Notes: a model not told the origin generated them from the letters alone. Shown: positions 35,980 to 44,409, counted from the stretch's first letter. The stretch: 64,000 nt of DNA from Curtobacterium sp. Leaf261 (GCF_001422205.1 NZ_LMMJ01000009.1:350070-414069); one strand, 5' to 3'. Program-made: numbers and translations.

Positions 35980-37320
35980 GTGATCGAACGCACCCGCATC
36001 GCCGACCTTGCCGCCCTCCCCGACGGCCCCGTTTCCGTGGCCGGATGGGTCGAGACCGTCCGTGATCAGAAGAAGGTGCAGTTCGTCGTCCTCCGCGACG
36101 AGTCCGGCGCCGTCCAGATCGTCAACCCCGCGACGCGCGAGACCGTCGAGGGCGATGACGACTCGGCCGCCAGGGTCACCACGACGGAGCAGATCTCCGG
36201 CCTCGCACACGGCACGTTCATCCACGTGTCCGGCGAACTGAAGCACGACGAGCGCGTCAAGCTCGGCGGACTCGAGGTCAAGCTGGGCGCGCTGACGGTC
36301 GTGTCCACGGCGATCCCGGAGACCCCGATCGCCGACGACTCCTCGCTCGACAAGCGGCTCGACTGGCGCTTCCTCGACCTCCGGAACCGCAAGCAGAACC
36401 TGATCTTCCGCATCCAGACGACGCTCGAGCACGCCTTCCGTCAGTACTGGATCGACCGCGACTTCATCGAGATCCACACGCCCAAGCTCATGGCGTCGGC
36501 GTCCGAGTCCCGCGCGGAGCTCTTCGAGCTGCCGTACTTCGAGACGACGGCGTACCTCGCCCAGAGCCCGCAGAACTTCAAGCAGATGGCGCAGCCGGCA
36601 GGGTTCGGGGCGGTCTTCGAGATCGCGGACGCCTTCCGCGCGGACCCGTCCTTCACGAGCCGCCACGCCACCGAGTTCACGAGCGTGGACGCCGAGTTCT
36701 CCTGGGTCGAGTCCCACGAGGACGTCATGGCGATGCACGAGGAGCTCCTCGTCGCCGGCATCACGGCGGTCCAGGCCAAGTACGGCGAGGCGATCGCCGA
36801 GGTCTTCGGCTTCGAGCTGCAGATCCCGACCGCGCCGTTCCCCCGCATCCCGCTCGCCGAGGTCCGTCGCATCGTCGCCGAGGGCGGGTACGAGAGCCCC
36901 CGCACGGACGGCGACCTCGACCCCGAGAGCGAGCGCCGCATCTCCGCGCACGTCAAGGAGCACCTCGGTTCGGACTTCGTGTTCGTCACCGACTACGACG
37001 CCTCGATCCGGCCGTACTACCACATGCGCCACGAGGACGACCCGACGCTCACCAAGAGCTACGACCTCATCTACAACGGTGCGGAGATCTCGACCGGCGC
37101 CCAGCGTGAGCACCGCGTCGACGTCCTGACCGAGCAGGCCGTCGCGAAGGGCATGGACCCGGCGGAGATCGACTGGTACCTCGACTTCTTCCGGTACGGC
37201 GTTCCGCCGCACGGTGGGTTCGGGATGGGTCTTGCCCGCGTCCTCATGCTCATGCTGGGTGAGGCGTCGATCCGCGAGGTCACCTACCTCTTCCGCGGTC
37301 CGACGCGGCTGCAGCCCTAG
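35980..37320 (+). CDS. aspS: Aspartate--tRNA ligase, archaeal/eukaryotic-type (AspS2)
   Basis: 446 residues, much shorter than bacterial AspRS (about 590), because it lacks the GAD insertion. N-terminal OB-fold anticodon domain (about 15-105), then class II catalytic motifs: motif 2 FRADPSFTSRHATEFTSVD near 235 and motif 3 GFGMGLARVLMLML near 425. Such enzymes may charge tRNA-Asp only, or also tRNA-Asn with later amidation by GatCAB. GTG at 35980 is predicted leaderless (TAGACT 35966-35971, 8 nt). A strong hairpin follows. Confidence 0.9.
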   Translation: MIERTRIADLAALPDGPVSVAGWVETVRDQKKVQFVVLRDESGAVQIVNPATRETVEGDDDSAARVTTTEQISGLAHGTFIHVSGELKHDERVKLGGLEVKLGALTVVSTAIPETPIADDSSLDKRLDWRFLDLRNRKQNLIFRIQTTLEHAFRQYWIDRDFIEIHTPKLMASASESRAELFELPYFETTAYLAQSPQNFKQMAQPAGFGAVFEIADAFRADPSFTSRHATEFTSVDAEFSWVESHEDVMAMHEELLVAGITAVQAKYGEAIAEVFGFELQIPTAPFPRIPLAEVRRIVAEGGYESPRTDGDLDPESERRISAHVKEHLGSDFVFVTDYDASIRPYYHMRHEDDPTLTKSYDLIYNGAEISTGAQREHRVDVLTEQAVAKGMDPAEIDWYLDFFRYGVPPHGGFGMGLARVLMLMLGEASIREVTYLFRGPTRLQP

Positions 37321-37379
37321 CGCGGCCGCACAGGCGCTGCACCGCTGCCCGCGGCGCAGCCTCGCGGAATCGCACCACG

Positions 37380-37424
37380 AACGACGCATGGCCCCATCCG
37401 AGATCGGTGGGGCCATGCGTCGTT
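37380..37424. terminator. Terminator after aspS
   Basis: Perfect 17-bp stem AACGACGCATGGCCCCA/TGGGGCCATGCGTCGTT with an 11-nt loop, 60 nt past the aspS stop. Also downstream of the convergent Dabb gene. Confidence 0.8.
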
Positions 37425-37540
37425 CATGTCGCGATGCGGTCCCCGACGTGCTCGGGCGAGCAGGCGGGCACGGGCCCTACAGTCACCGCAGAGCTGCAGG
37501 AAGCACAGGTGGTCAGCTCAGCCCAGCCTGGAGGCGCGGC

Positions 37541-37834
37541 TCACGCCTCCCAGTCGATGGCCGTCCGCCCCGTGACGAGTCCGCGGATCTCCGCCGCTGC
37601 GGCCTGGTGGTCCGGGTGCACCTGGTACTCGTCGAGCCCGGTGAGGTCGTCGAACTGCGCGACGACGGCCACGTCGGCGTTCCGGTCCGGGTAGGCCGCG
37701 TTCTCGACGACGGCGATGGACCGGATCGAGGACACGACACCCCGAAGTCCTTCGAGCAGCTCACGGATCCGGGAGATCGACTGCTGGCGGTCGAGGTCCT
37801 CGCGGAGTGACCAGGCGACGACGTGGTGGATCAT
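37541..37834 (-). CDS. Dabb (stress-responsive A/B barrel) family protein
   Basis: 97 residues. Starts with the family pattern IHHVVAWSLREDL and ends in HPDHQAAAAEI..., giving a dimeric alpha/beta barrel as in Dabb/PF07876. Functions are varied and not assignable. ATG overlaps the stop of the glutaredoxin-like gene (ATGA), so the two are coupled. Confidence 0.85.
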   Translation of the reverse strand: MIHHVVAWSLREDLDRQQSISRIRELLEGLRGVVSSIRSIAVVENAAYPDRNADVAVVAQFDDLTGLDEYQVHPDHQAAAAEIRGLVTGRTAIDWEA

Positions 37835-38088
37835 GCGGAGACCTCTTCTGCTCTCGTGATGGCCTGGTCGAGGCGGGCTGCGTCGACGTGCCAGTTGCTG
37901 TGCACGCGGCCGTCGACGAGGACCACGGGGATGTCCTCGGCGTACTCCTCGCGGAGGGCGTCGTCGTCGAGGATGGAGCGCTCGACGAACGTCACACCGG
38001 GGTGGTCCGCCACGACGCCTTCCACGATGGGACGGGCGTCGTCGCAGAGATGACATCCGGGCTTGGTCAGGAGCGTCACGGTCGGCAC
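37831..38088 (-). CDS. Glutaredoxin-like protein (DUF836)
   Basis: 85 residues with thioredoxin fold and the CHLC active site in TKPGCHLCDDA; the cis-proline segment is DIPVVLVDG. Belongs to the DUF836 glutaredoxin-like family (like mycobacterial Rv0508). Thiol redox role inferred. GTG start predicted leaderless (TACGCT 38100-38095, then 6 nt). Coupled to the Dabb gene. Confidence 0.85.
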   Translation of the reverse strand: MPTVTLLTKPGCHLCDDARPIVEGVVADHPGVTFVERSILDDDALREEYAEDIPVVLVDGRVHSNWHVDAARLDQAITRAEEVSA

Positions 38089-38155
38089 CCCGCCAGCGTA
38101 CTGCCGGGCATCTGCGCGGGGAGCACGTTGCGAGGCCGCGCGCCGGCGCCGCCCG

Positions 38156-38212
38156 GTGTTCAGAACACCCCCGTCCGGCGCGAACACCCGGATCCGCGTG
38201 TTCGCGCTGGAC
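38156..38212. repeat. Family-B repeat unit
   Basis: 13-bp palindrome GTGTTCAGAACAC (38156-38168), 4 nt, then a 40-bp hairpin with arms GTCCGGCGCGAACAC and GTGTTCGCGCTGGAC (38173-38212; one mismatch). A CGCGCGTGT half-site follows. Confidence 0.85.
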
Positions 38213-38275
38213 GCGCGTGTGCAGGACGCACGCTGCGGCGGCGCGCGGCGGGGCACCGGCACCGCGCGGACGGCG

Positions 38276-38330
38276 GTGTTCAGAACACCCCCGTCCGCAC
38301 TGAACACCTGCATCCGCGTGTTCAGCGTGG
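38276..38330. repeat. Family-B repeat unit, second copy
   Basis: GTGTTCAGAACAC (38276-38288) followed by the hairpin with arms CTGAACAC and GTGTTCAG, 120 bp after the first copy and in the same orientation. Confidence 0.85.
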
Positions 38331-38471
38331 ATCCGCGTGTGCGGGACGCGGGACGCGGGACGCAGGACGCGGGGCCGGTAGCCCGGGCCGGAACGCCCGC
38401 ACCCGCAACGCCCGCACCCGGCACGCCCGCACCCGGCACACCCGCACCCGGCACGCCCGCGCCTGGCACGC

Positions 38472-38501
38472 AAAAAGCCCCGACCGGCAGGTCGAGGCTT
38501 T
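38472..38501 (-). terminator. Intrinsic terminator of bS22 gene
   Basis: On the minus strand AAAGCCTCGACC-TGCC-GGTCGGGGCTTTTT: 12-bp stem with a G-T pair and a run of five T's, 26 nt after the stop. One of the few terminators here with a T-tract. Confidence 0.85.
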
Positions 38502-38527
38502 CACGCGTGAAGCAGTTCCCGGAGGAC

Positions 38528-38626
38528 CTACTTCTTGTTGCGACGCTGGTGACGCGTCTTGCGAAGCAGCTTGCGGTGCTTCTTCTTCGCCATGCGCTTG
38601 CGACGCTTCTTGATGACAGAACCCAT
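38528..38626 (-). CDS. Small ribosomal subunit protein bS22 (AURKAIP1/COX24 domain)
   Basis: 32 residues, extremely basic: begins MGSVIKKRRKRMAKKKHRKL. This is the actinobacterial bS22 protein seen in mycobacterial ribosome structures near the decoding centre, homologous to the C-terminus of mitochondrial mS38. GAGG lies 8 nt before the ATG and a clear terminator follows. Codons here include AAG, CGT and CGC as in highly expressed genes. Confidence 0.9.
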   Translation of the reverse strand: MGSVIKKRRKRMAKKKHRKLLRKTRHQRRNKK

Positions 38627-38778
38627 ACGGACCTCACTGACGACTGATGTGGACACCGGGTCGGAGTAGACCGCGGAAAATTTGCCTCGGGCGAGTCTAC
38701 CGGAGTGCGACGGGCAAGTCGAACCGAGCCGGCATGGATGTCGGGCCGAAGGCGCAACGCCGAGAGCGGAGTGGGGAC

Positions 38779-38973
38779 TCAGCCGACGTCGGCGACGCCG
38801 CCGCGGAGCATCTCCGCGACCGCGGACTCCGGCACCCGGAAGGACCGACCGAAGCGGATCGCGGGGAGCTCCCCCGCATGCACCATCCGGTACACCGTCA
38901 TCTTCGAGACGCGCATCATCTCAGCGACCTCAGCGACGGTGAGGAACCGCACGTCGTCGAAACTGCCGGTCAT
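38779..38973 (-). CDS. Excisionase/BldC-type helix-turn-helix protein
   Basis: 64 residues, nearly all a winged HTH of the MerR/excisionase type: FLTVAEVAEMMRVSKMTVYR then AIRFGRSFRVPESAV. Next to bS22 and near proC and a DUF836 glutaredoxin, as in the mycobacterial Rv0500-Rv0508 neighbourhood (Rv0500A is the HTH). A DNA-binding role is clear, targets are not. Starts at ATG 38973; ATG 39027 is an alternative, and the ribosome site is weak for both. Confidence 0.8.
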   Translation of the reverse strand: MTGSFDDVRFLTVAEVAEMMRVSKMTVYRMVHAGELPAIRFGRSFRVPESAVAEMLRGGVADVG

Positions 38974-39092
38974 GCGCTGCTGCTTTCGGGAGGGATCCGG
39001 ATCAGACGAGACGAGTGCCCGGAGCATTGGTGGGACCTGAGTGGTCTCTGGCAACTGTAGGGGCGGGTGATACGGCATGTCCACCCCCGTCT

Positions 39093-39111
39093 CACCCCGC
39101 GAACCGGGGTG
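39093..39111 (-). terminator. Small hairpin after arsR-like gene
   Basis: CACCCCG-CGAAC-CGGGGTG, 7-bp stem, 22 nt beyond the stop of the 39654 gene. Confidence 0.4.
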
Positions 39112-39132
39112 GGAACCTGAGCGCGGACCGGC

Positions 39133-39654
39133 CTACTCCCCGCCGTCCTCCGGGCGCCGCGTGAGCCGCCGCCGAACGGGCTCGACGACCCGCCCCCACC
39201 CGGACTGCGCACCGCTCAGGGCCGAGGTCGCCCGGAAGGACGCCTCCGCCATCACCCGACCGAGCTCGGTGCCCACGTCGACGGTCGCTCGAGCACCCCC
39301 GCCCCGCCGACGGACGGACACCGCCTGCCCGTCCGGGGTCCACGACGTCGTCGCGGGAGCCCCGTCGGCATCCACCGCGCCGACGAACGGCACGACCCAG
39401 TCCTCGATGGCCAGGAGCGGCTCCGGGTCGAGACGGTAGTAGCGGTGCTGGCCCTCCTCGCGCGTCGAGACCAGGCCGGTGTCGCGGAGGACACGGAGGT
39501 GCTTCGACACGGTGGGCTGACTGATCCCGAGGCGGGTGACCATCTGGCCGACACTGAGCTCGCCGGCGGTGGCGTCGGACCCGTAGGCGGAGAGCAGTGC
39601 GGCCAGGAGCTGCCTCCGGGTGGGATCAGCGATGACGCTGAAGATGTCGGCCAT
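39133..39654 (-). CDS. ArsR/SmtB family transcriptional regulator
   Basis: 173 residues. Winged HTH at the N-terminus: IADPTRRQLLAALL, GISQPTVSKHLRVLRDTGLV, EEGQHRYYRLDPEPL. No cysteine pair in helix 3, so not an obvious metal sensor; the C-terminal 70 residues form an unusual basic extension. ATG predicted leaderless (TAGCCT 39666-39661, then 6 nt). Divergent from trkH with 82 nt between starts, a possible target. Confidence 0.85.
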   Translation of the reverse strand: MADIFSVIADPTRRQLLAALLSAYGSDATAGELSVGQMVTRLGISQPTVSKHLRVLRDTGLVSTREEGQHRYYRLDPEPLLAIEDWVVPFVGAVDADGAPATTSWTPDGQAVSVRRRGGGARATVDVGTELGRVMAEASFRATSALSGAQSGWGRVVEPVRRRLTRRPEDGGE

Positions 39655-39736
39655 GCGGCAAGGCTAACCGGCGTACACCGGATGTACCATGGCGTCCCGA
39701 CCACGCGGGCGCTGCCCATGTCCCGGGAGGCATACG

Positions 39737-41170
39737 ATGCCCGCACGTCCGACGCTCCGGCGCCGGGTCGTCGACCCGACCCGCACGATCCGGGGCCGCT
39801 TCACCACCGCGATCCGGCACTCCCCCTCACGCCTGGCGATCCTCGTCTTCTCCGCGCTGATCCTCGTGTTCACCGGCGTCTTCATGCTGCCGGTCACCGC
39901 TGCCGACGGCACCCCCACCTCGTTCGCCGACGCACTGTTCACCGCGGCGTCCGTGGTCTGTGTCACCGGGCTCTCCACGGTCGACATGGCCACGCACTGG
40001 TCGACGTTCGGCAACGTCGTCGTGGTCATCGGCACGCAGATCGGCGCACTCGGTGTCCTGACGCTCGCCTCGATCCTCGGCCTCGTCGTGACCCGCCGAC
40101 TCGGACTCCGCGCCAAGCTCATCGCCGCCGGGGACTCGAACCCGCTCCGAGGCCACGCCGGCGCGGTGCCGGAGGGTCAGGCGGTCCGCCTCGGCGAGGT
40201 CGGCACGCTCCTCGCGACCGTCGCGATCAGCACGCTGTCGATCGAGATCGCACTCGGCGTGCTGCTGGTGCCGTCGGTGCTCGTCACCGGCGTCCCGTTC
40301 TGGACAGCGGTCGGCGACTCCTTCTACTACGCCGCCATGGCGTTCACGAACACCGGGTTCTCCCCGAACCCCGAGGGACTGGCCCCGTTCGAGCACGACT
40401 ACTGGTTCCTGTCGCTCCTCATGCTCGGGGTCATCGCCGGGTCGATCGGGTTCCCGGTGATCAGGACCCTCACCACGCAGTGGCGGACCCCGCGGCGCTG
40501 GTCCATCCACGTCAAGCTGACCCTCGCCACGAGTGGCATCCTCCTCGCCGCGGGGACCGCCGCGTACATCGCGCTCGAGTCCTCGAACCACGCCACCTTC
40601 GGTCGGTTCGGTGCCGGCGACACGGTGTTCCAGTCGCTCTTCCTGTCGACGATGACCCGATCGGGTGGGTTCGCCACGGTCCCGGTCGACGACCTGCACG
40701 GCGCGAGCCTCCTCGTCACCGACATGCTCATGTTCATCGGCGGCGGGTCCGCGTCGACCGCCGGCGGCATCAAGGTCACGACGCTCGCGGTCCTGTTCCT
40801 GGCCGCCGTCGCCGAGGCCAGGGGCCGACGCAGCATGGAGGCCTTCGGCCGTCGCGTCCCGAGCGACGTCCTCCGCCTCGCGGTCGCCGTCGTGCTGTGG
40901 GGTGCGACGATCATCGCTCTGTCGACCGTCACGCTCCTGCAGATCACCCAGGACTCGCTCGACCACGTCCTGTTCGAGGTGATCTCGGCGTTCGCGACCT
41001 CCGGGCTGAGCTCCGGGGTGTCGGCGAGCGCGCCGGAGGCCGGCAAGTACGTGCTCGCGGCCACGATGTTCCTCGGGCGCGTTGGTACCGTGACCATCGC
41101 AGCGGCCCTCGCCGCGAGCCAGAGCAGACAGCTGTTCACCCGACCAGAGGAGAGGCCGATCGTTGGCTGA
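39737..41170 (+). CDS. trkH: TrkH family potassium uptake protein
   Basis: 477 residues with four M1-P-M2 repeats. The four selectivity-filter segments can be seen: VTGLSTVD, FTNTGFSPN, TRSGGFATV and TSGLSSGV. Channel-like subunit of K+ uptake, gated by the cytoplasmic TrkA/KtrA ring. ATG at 39737 has GGGAGG 6 nt upstream. Stop overlaps the next start by 8 nt. Confidence 0.93.
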   Translation: MPARPTLRRRVVDPTRTIRGRFTTAIRHSPSRLAILVFSALILVFTGVFMLPVTAADGTPTSFADALFTAASVVCVTGLSTVDMATHWSTFGNVVVVIGTQIGALGVLTLASILGLVVTRRLGLRAKLIAAGDSNPLRGHAGAVPEGQAVRLGEVGTLLATVAISTLSIEIALGVLLVPSVLVTGVPFWTAVGDSFYYAAMAFTNTGFSPNPEGLAPFEHDYWFLSLLMLGVIAGSIGFPVIRTLTTQWRTPRRWSIHVKLTLATSGILLAAGTAAYIALESSNHATFGRFGAGDTVFQSLFLSTMTRSGGFATVPVDDLHGASLLVTDMLMFIGGGSASTAGGIKVTTLAVLFLAAVAEARGRRSMEAFGRRVPSDVLRLAVAVVLWGATIIALSTVTLLQITQDSLDHVLFEVISAFATSGLSSGVSASAPEAGKYVLAATMFLGRVGTVTIAAALAASQSRQLFTRPEERPIVG

Positions 41171-41864
41171 CAGGAACCGCAGCGGGAGCATCACGAAGTC
41201 CGGCCGGATCTCGCACGACGCGCCGGTCCTCGTCGTCGGGCTCGGCCGGTTCGGTGCGGCCACCGCCGGGCAGCTCGAACGGCAGGACCGCGAGGTGCTC
41301 GTCGTCGACAGCGATCCGGCACTCGTCCAGAAGTGGTCCGACCGGGTGACCCACGCCGTGCAGGCGGACGCCACCGACATCGACGCGCTCCGGCAGATCG
41401 GCGCCCAGGACTTCGCGATCGCGGTCGTCGGCGTGGGCTCGCACCTGGAGTCGAGCGTCCTGATCACCGCCAACCTCGTCGACCTCGGGATCCCGCAGAT
41501 CTGGGCGAAGGCGATCAGTCGTTCACACGGCACGATCCTGTCGCGCATCGGCGCGAACCACGTGGTCTACCCGGAGCGCGAGGCCGGCGAACGCACCGCG
41601 CACCTGGTGTCCGGGCGGATGCTCGACTTCATCGAGTTCGACGACGACTTCGCGGTCGTCAAGATGTACCCGCCCCGACCTGTGCGCGGCAAGGACCTCG
41701 GCACCACCGTCATCCGGACGCGGTTCGGCCTGACGGTGCTCGGTGTGAAGACCCCCGGCGGTGCGTTCACGGCCGCGACGCCGGACACGGTCGTCGGCGA
41801 GGACGACCTGATGATCGTCTCGGGGGCGACGGGCGACCTGGAGCGCTTCGCCGCGCTCGAGTAG
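41163..41864 (+). CDS. trkA: TrkA family potassium uptake regulator
   Basis: 233 residues: RCK_N Rossmann domain (VLVVGLGRFGAATAGQLE, nucleotide-binding glycines and VDSD acidic end) then RCK_C domain (about 150-225). Starts with TTG at 41163, with GAGGAG about 8 nt upstream, inside the trkH 3' end. Forms the ligand-gated ring of the TrkH channel. Confidence 0.92.
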   Translation: MADRNRSGSITKSGRISHDAPVLVVGLGRFGAATAGQLERQDREVLVVDSDPALVQKWSDRVTHAVQADATDIDALRQIGAQDFAIAVVGVGSHLESSVLITANLVDLGIPQIWAKAISRSHGTILSRIGANHVVYPEREAGERTAHLVSGRMLDFIEFDDDFAVVKMYPPRPVRGKDLGTTVIRTRFGLTVLGVKTPGGAFTAATPDTVVGEDDLMIVSGATGDLERFAALE

Positions 41865-41880
41865 CGCGTCGGACACCGGC

Positions 41881-41946
41881 CCGCGTCCTGTCGGACCGGA
41901 CCGCGTCCTGTCGGACCGGACCGCGTCCTGTCGGACCGGACCGCGT
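41881..41946. repeat. 20-bp tandem repeat after trkA
   Basis: Three exact units of CCGCGTCCTGTCGGACCGGA plus the first six bases of a fourth, then the family-A hairpin. Each unit can itself fold (GTCC/GGAC). Non-coding. Confidence 0.9.
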
Positions 41947-41949
41947 TCC

Positions 41950-41991
41950 GGACTGGAGGGACGGTGCACGCCCGCACCGTCCCTCCAGTCC
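41950..41991. terminator. Family-A hairpin between convergent trkA and proC
   Basis: Perfect 18-bp stem GGACTGGAGGGACGGTGC with its complement and a 6-nt loop. Located between two converging genes, so a two-way terminator role is likely. Confidence 0.65.
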
Positions 41992-42040
41992 GCGTCCGGT
42001 CACCCCGGCAGGGTGCGGCCAGGCGGTCGGGCCGCGTCGA

Positions 42041-42889
42041 CTACGACTCGGCGAGCTCCGTGGCGCGCGCGATCGCGGCGTCCGCCGCGCGACGGAGCGT
42101 CCCCTCGAGGTCGGCCTCCTGCAGGACCTCGATCGCCTTCTCGGTGGTCCCCTTCGGACTCGTCACGGCCTTGCGGAGCGCCTCGGGACCCTTGTCCGAC
42201 GCGTCGAGGAGCGCGACGGCCCCGCGCACGGTGTTCTGCACCATGACCCGGGCCTGCTCGGGGTCGAACCCCAGGGACTCGGCCGCCCGCTGCCACTCCT
42301 CGACGAGCAGGAACACGTAGGCGGGGCCGGAGCCGGAGACCGCACTGAGTGCATCGAGCTTGGACTCGGGGACCTCGACGACCTCGCCCGACACCGAGAA
42401 CAGCGACGCGGCGAGTGCTGTCGCCTCGGCGTCCGAGCGACTCCCGGGGCTGATGCCGGTCACGCCGTGCCCGACGCCGATCGGGGTGTTCGGGAGCGAC
42501 CGGACGACGCGCACGGACCCGGGCAGGAGTGCCTCCATGGTCGCGCTCGTCACACCGACCGCGACGCTCACCACGAGGGCGCCCGGTTCGAGGTCGCCGG
42601 CGACGTCGCGGAGCAGATCCGCGACCATGAGCGGCTTCACGCCGATGACCACGATCTCGGCGCCACGGACGGCACGCCGGTTCGCCTCCGGGTCAGTCTC
42701 GAGTGCCGTCGCGTCGAGTCCGCGCTCGCGGAGCGCCGATGCCGAGCCCTCAGACCGGTTCGTGATCGCGAACCGGTCGGCGGGGACCCCGGCGGCGAGC
42801 AGTCCGTCGAGCACCGCCCCGGACATCGATCCGACGCCGAGCATGGCGGTGCGGGGCAGGTCGGCAGGGTTGTTCACATCTGCGGGCAT
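42041..42889 (-). CDS. proC: Pyrroline-5-carboxylate reductase
   Basis: 282 residues. Dinucleotide-binding LGVGSMSGAVLDGLL, VIGVKPLMV, VRSLPNTPIGVGHGV, and the ProC signature near 175-190 (SKLDALSAVSGSGPAYVF), with TSPKGTTEKAIEVL near the end. Last step of proline synthesis from glutamate. ATG 42889 follows TACGAT (42901-42896) by 6 nt; leaderless. Divergent from the CDF gene with 42 nt between starts. Confidence 0.93.
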   Translation of the reverse strand: MPADVNNPADLPRTAMLGVGSMSGAVLDGLLAAGVPADRFAITNRSEGSASALRERGLDATALETDPEANRRAVRGAEIVVIGVKPLMVADLLRDVAGDLEPGALVVSVAVGVTSATMEALLPGSVRVVRSLPNTPIGVGHGVTGISPGSRSDAEATALAASLFSVSGEVVEVPESKLDALSAVSGSGPAYVFLLVEEWQRAAESLGFDPEQARVMVQNTVRGAVALLDASDKGPEALRKAVTSPKGTTEKAIEVLQEADLEGTLRRAADAAIARATELAES

Positions 42890-42895
42890 GCCTCC

Positions 42896-42923
42896 ATCGT
42901 AGGCAGGCGCATCGCCCTACAAT
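42896..42923. promoter_or_regulatory. Divergent proC/CDF promoters
   Basis: TACGAT on the minus strand (42901-42896) and TACAAT on the plus strand (42918-42923), each followed by 6 or 8 nt and an ATG. Only 16 bp separate the two -10 elements, so the promoters must overlap. Confidence 0.5.
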
Positions 42924-42931
42924 CGGACAGC

Positions 42932-43888
42932 ATGAGCGCATCCGGTGGGAACAAGGCGATCTTCGCGGCACTCGGCGCGAACGTCGGGATCGCGATCGTC
43001 AAGTTCATCGCGGCGGCGATCAGCGGGTCGGCGTCGATGCTCGCCGAGGGTGTCCACTCGCTCGCGGACTCCGTCAACCAGATCCTGCTGCTCCTCGGCG
43101 GTCGGAAGGCGAAGCGCCTCGCCGATGAAGAACACCCGTTCGGCTACGGACGCGAACGCTACGTGTACGCGTTCGTCGTGTCGATCATCCTGTTCTCGGT
43201 CGGTGGTGTCTTCTCGCTGTACGAGGGCATCGAGAAGCTCGAGCACCCGCATCCGCTCGAGAACTGGTGGCTGCCGATCCTGGTCCTCCTGATCTCCATC
43301 GGGCTCGAGGGCTTCTCGCTCCGGACCGCCCTGAAGGAAGCCCGGCCACACAAGGGCGGGCAGTCCTGGGTGCAGTTCGTGCGGCGGGCGAAGGCCCCTG
43401 AGCTCCCGGTCGTGATGCTCGAGGACACGGCAGCGCTCCTCGGTCTCGTGTTCGCCCTCTTCGGGGTCGGACTCACCGCGATCACCGGCAACGGGCTCTT
43501 CGACGCGATCGGCACCATCCTCATCGCGGCGCTGCTCATCGCGGTGGCCGTGATCCTCGGCATCGAGACCAAGAGCCTGCTGGTCGGCGAGGGCGCCAGC
43601 GAGGCGGACGTCACGGCGATCAAGCGTGCGGTGCTCGACGGGCCGGAGGTCGACTCGATCATCCACATGAAGACGCTCTACCTCGGGCCGGAGGAGCTCC
43701 TCGTCGCCGTCAAGGTCGCGGTGGACGCCGAGCGTCGGGTGGGTGACGTCGCAGCCGGGATCGACACGCTCGAGGCGCGGGTGCGTGCCGCGGTGCCGAT
43801 CGCGCGGGTGATCTACGTCGAGCCGGACGTCCGGCACGACGGGGCCCGGCCGCCGACGGAGGCGATCATCATCCGCGCGGCCGACTGA
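42932..43888 (+). CDS. Cation diffusion facilitator family transporter
   Basis: 318 residues. Six membrane segments with metal-site motifs HSLADSVNQ in TM2 and LEDTAALLGL in TM5 (HxxxD and DxxxD-like patterns), a His-poor loop, and a cytoplasmic C-terminal domain (about 215-315). Exports Zn2+, Fe2+ or Mn2+; specificity not resolved. ATG predicted leaderless (TACAAT, 8 nt). Confidence 0.88.
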   Translation: MSASGGNKAIFAALGANVGIAIVKFIAAAISGSASMLAEGVHSLADSVNQILLLLGGRKAKRLADEEHPFGYGRERYVYAFVVSIILFSVGGVFSLYEGIEKLEHPHPLENWWLPILVLLISIGLEGFSLRTALKEARPHKGGQSWVQFVRRAKAPELPVVMLEDTAALLGLVFALFGVGLTAITGNGLFDAIGTILIAALLIAVAVILGIETKSLLVGEGASEADVTAIKRAVLDGPEVDSIIHMKTLYLGPEELLVAVKVAVDAERRVGDVAAGIDTLEARVRAAVPIARVIYVEPDVRHDGARPPTEAIIIRAAD

Positions 43889-43911
43889 CCCGCATCGTCG
43901 CTGAACGGCAC

Positions 43912-43956
43912 TCAGCGTCGCTCAGCGGCGCTCGGCGGCGCTCAGCGTCGCTCAGC
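43912..43956. repeat. Short tandem repeat at the tadA 3' end
   Basis: Copies of GGCGCTCAGCGTCGCTCAGC-type sequence spanning the tadA stop codon; the last codons of tadA lie in it. Confidence 0.6.
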
Positions 43957-44409
43957 GAAGAACGTGTCGAGCAGCTCGGCGCACTCCCGCTCGCGGACCC
44001 CTGCCACGACCTCGGTGCGGTGCGGCAGGCGGCGGTCCCTGGCGATGTCGTACACACTGCCGGACGCTCCCGCCTTCGGGTCCCACGCGCCGAACACCAG
44101 CCGTGGCACCCGTGCCGCGAGGACCGCACCGGCGCACATCGGACAGGGCTCGAGCGTGACCACGAGGGTGTGCTCGTCGAGGTGCCAGTCCCCCGTCGTG
44201 GCCGCGGCGGCGCGGAGGGCGAGGACCTCGGCGTGCGCGGTGGGGTCCTGCCGGGCCTCGCGTTCGTTGCGGCCGACGGCGACCACCGCGCCGCTCGCGT
44301 CGAGGACCACAGCGCCGACCGGGACGTCGCCGGTGCCGAGGCAGGCGCGTGCCTCGGCGAGTGCCAGCTCCATCGCTGCGAGCCACGGGCGGGCCGACGG
44401 GTGCTCCAC
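43942..44409 (-). CDS. tadA: tRNA-adenosine(34) deaminase
   Basis: 155 residues, the usual size. Zinc deaminase motif HAEVLAL with catalytic Glu near residue 60 and PCPMCAGAVLAAR near 90. Converts A34 to inosine in tRNA-Arg(ACG). GTG start with GGAGGAG 6 nt upstream; TAGGCT farther up may be its -10. Divergent from upp. Confidence 0.92.
   Translation of the reverse strand: MEHPSARPWLAAMELALAEARACLGTGDVPVGAVVLDASGAVVAVGRNEREARQDPTAHAEVLALRAAAATTGDWHLDEHTLVVTLEPCPMCAGAVLAARVPRLVFGAWDPKAGASGSVYDIARDRRLPHRTEVVAGVRERECAELLDTFFAERR

Larger units (their letters stand above)
38089..38527. other. 439-base repeat-rich intergenic region
   Basis: No gene seen. It holds two full family-B repeat units (38156-38212, 38276-38330), a run of CCCGCACCCGG-type tandem repeats (about 38395-38470), the bS22 terminator and the promoter of the glutaredoxin gene. 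Confidence 0.7.

Noticed and set aside
37425..37540. TACAGT at about 37478 as a plus-strand promoter for an antisense RNA to the Dabb gene
   Set aside because: A lone -10-like hexamer without -35 or structured product; such matches occur by chance.
38395..38470. Coding of a Pro/Ala/Gly repeat protein in the CCCGCACCCGG tandem repeats
   Set aside because: No start, no ribosome site and frames stay open only because the repeat lacks stops.
39827..41548. 573-residue open frame antisense to trkH
   Set aside because: Low-complexity Asp/Glu/Arg/Gly frame mirroring trkH codons; no start signals or motifs.
41881..41991. CRISPR-like array of repeats after trkA
   Set aside because: Units are 20 bp and directly adjacent without spacers, then a terminator hairpin; no cas genes in the window.
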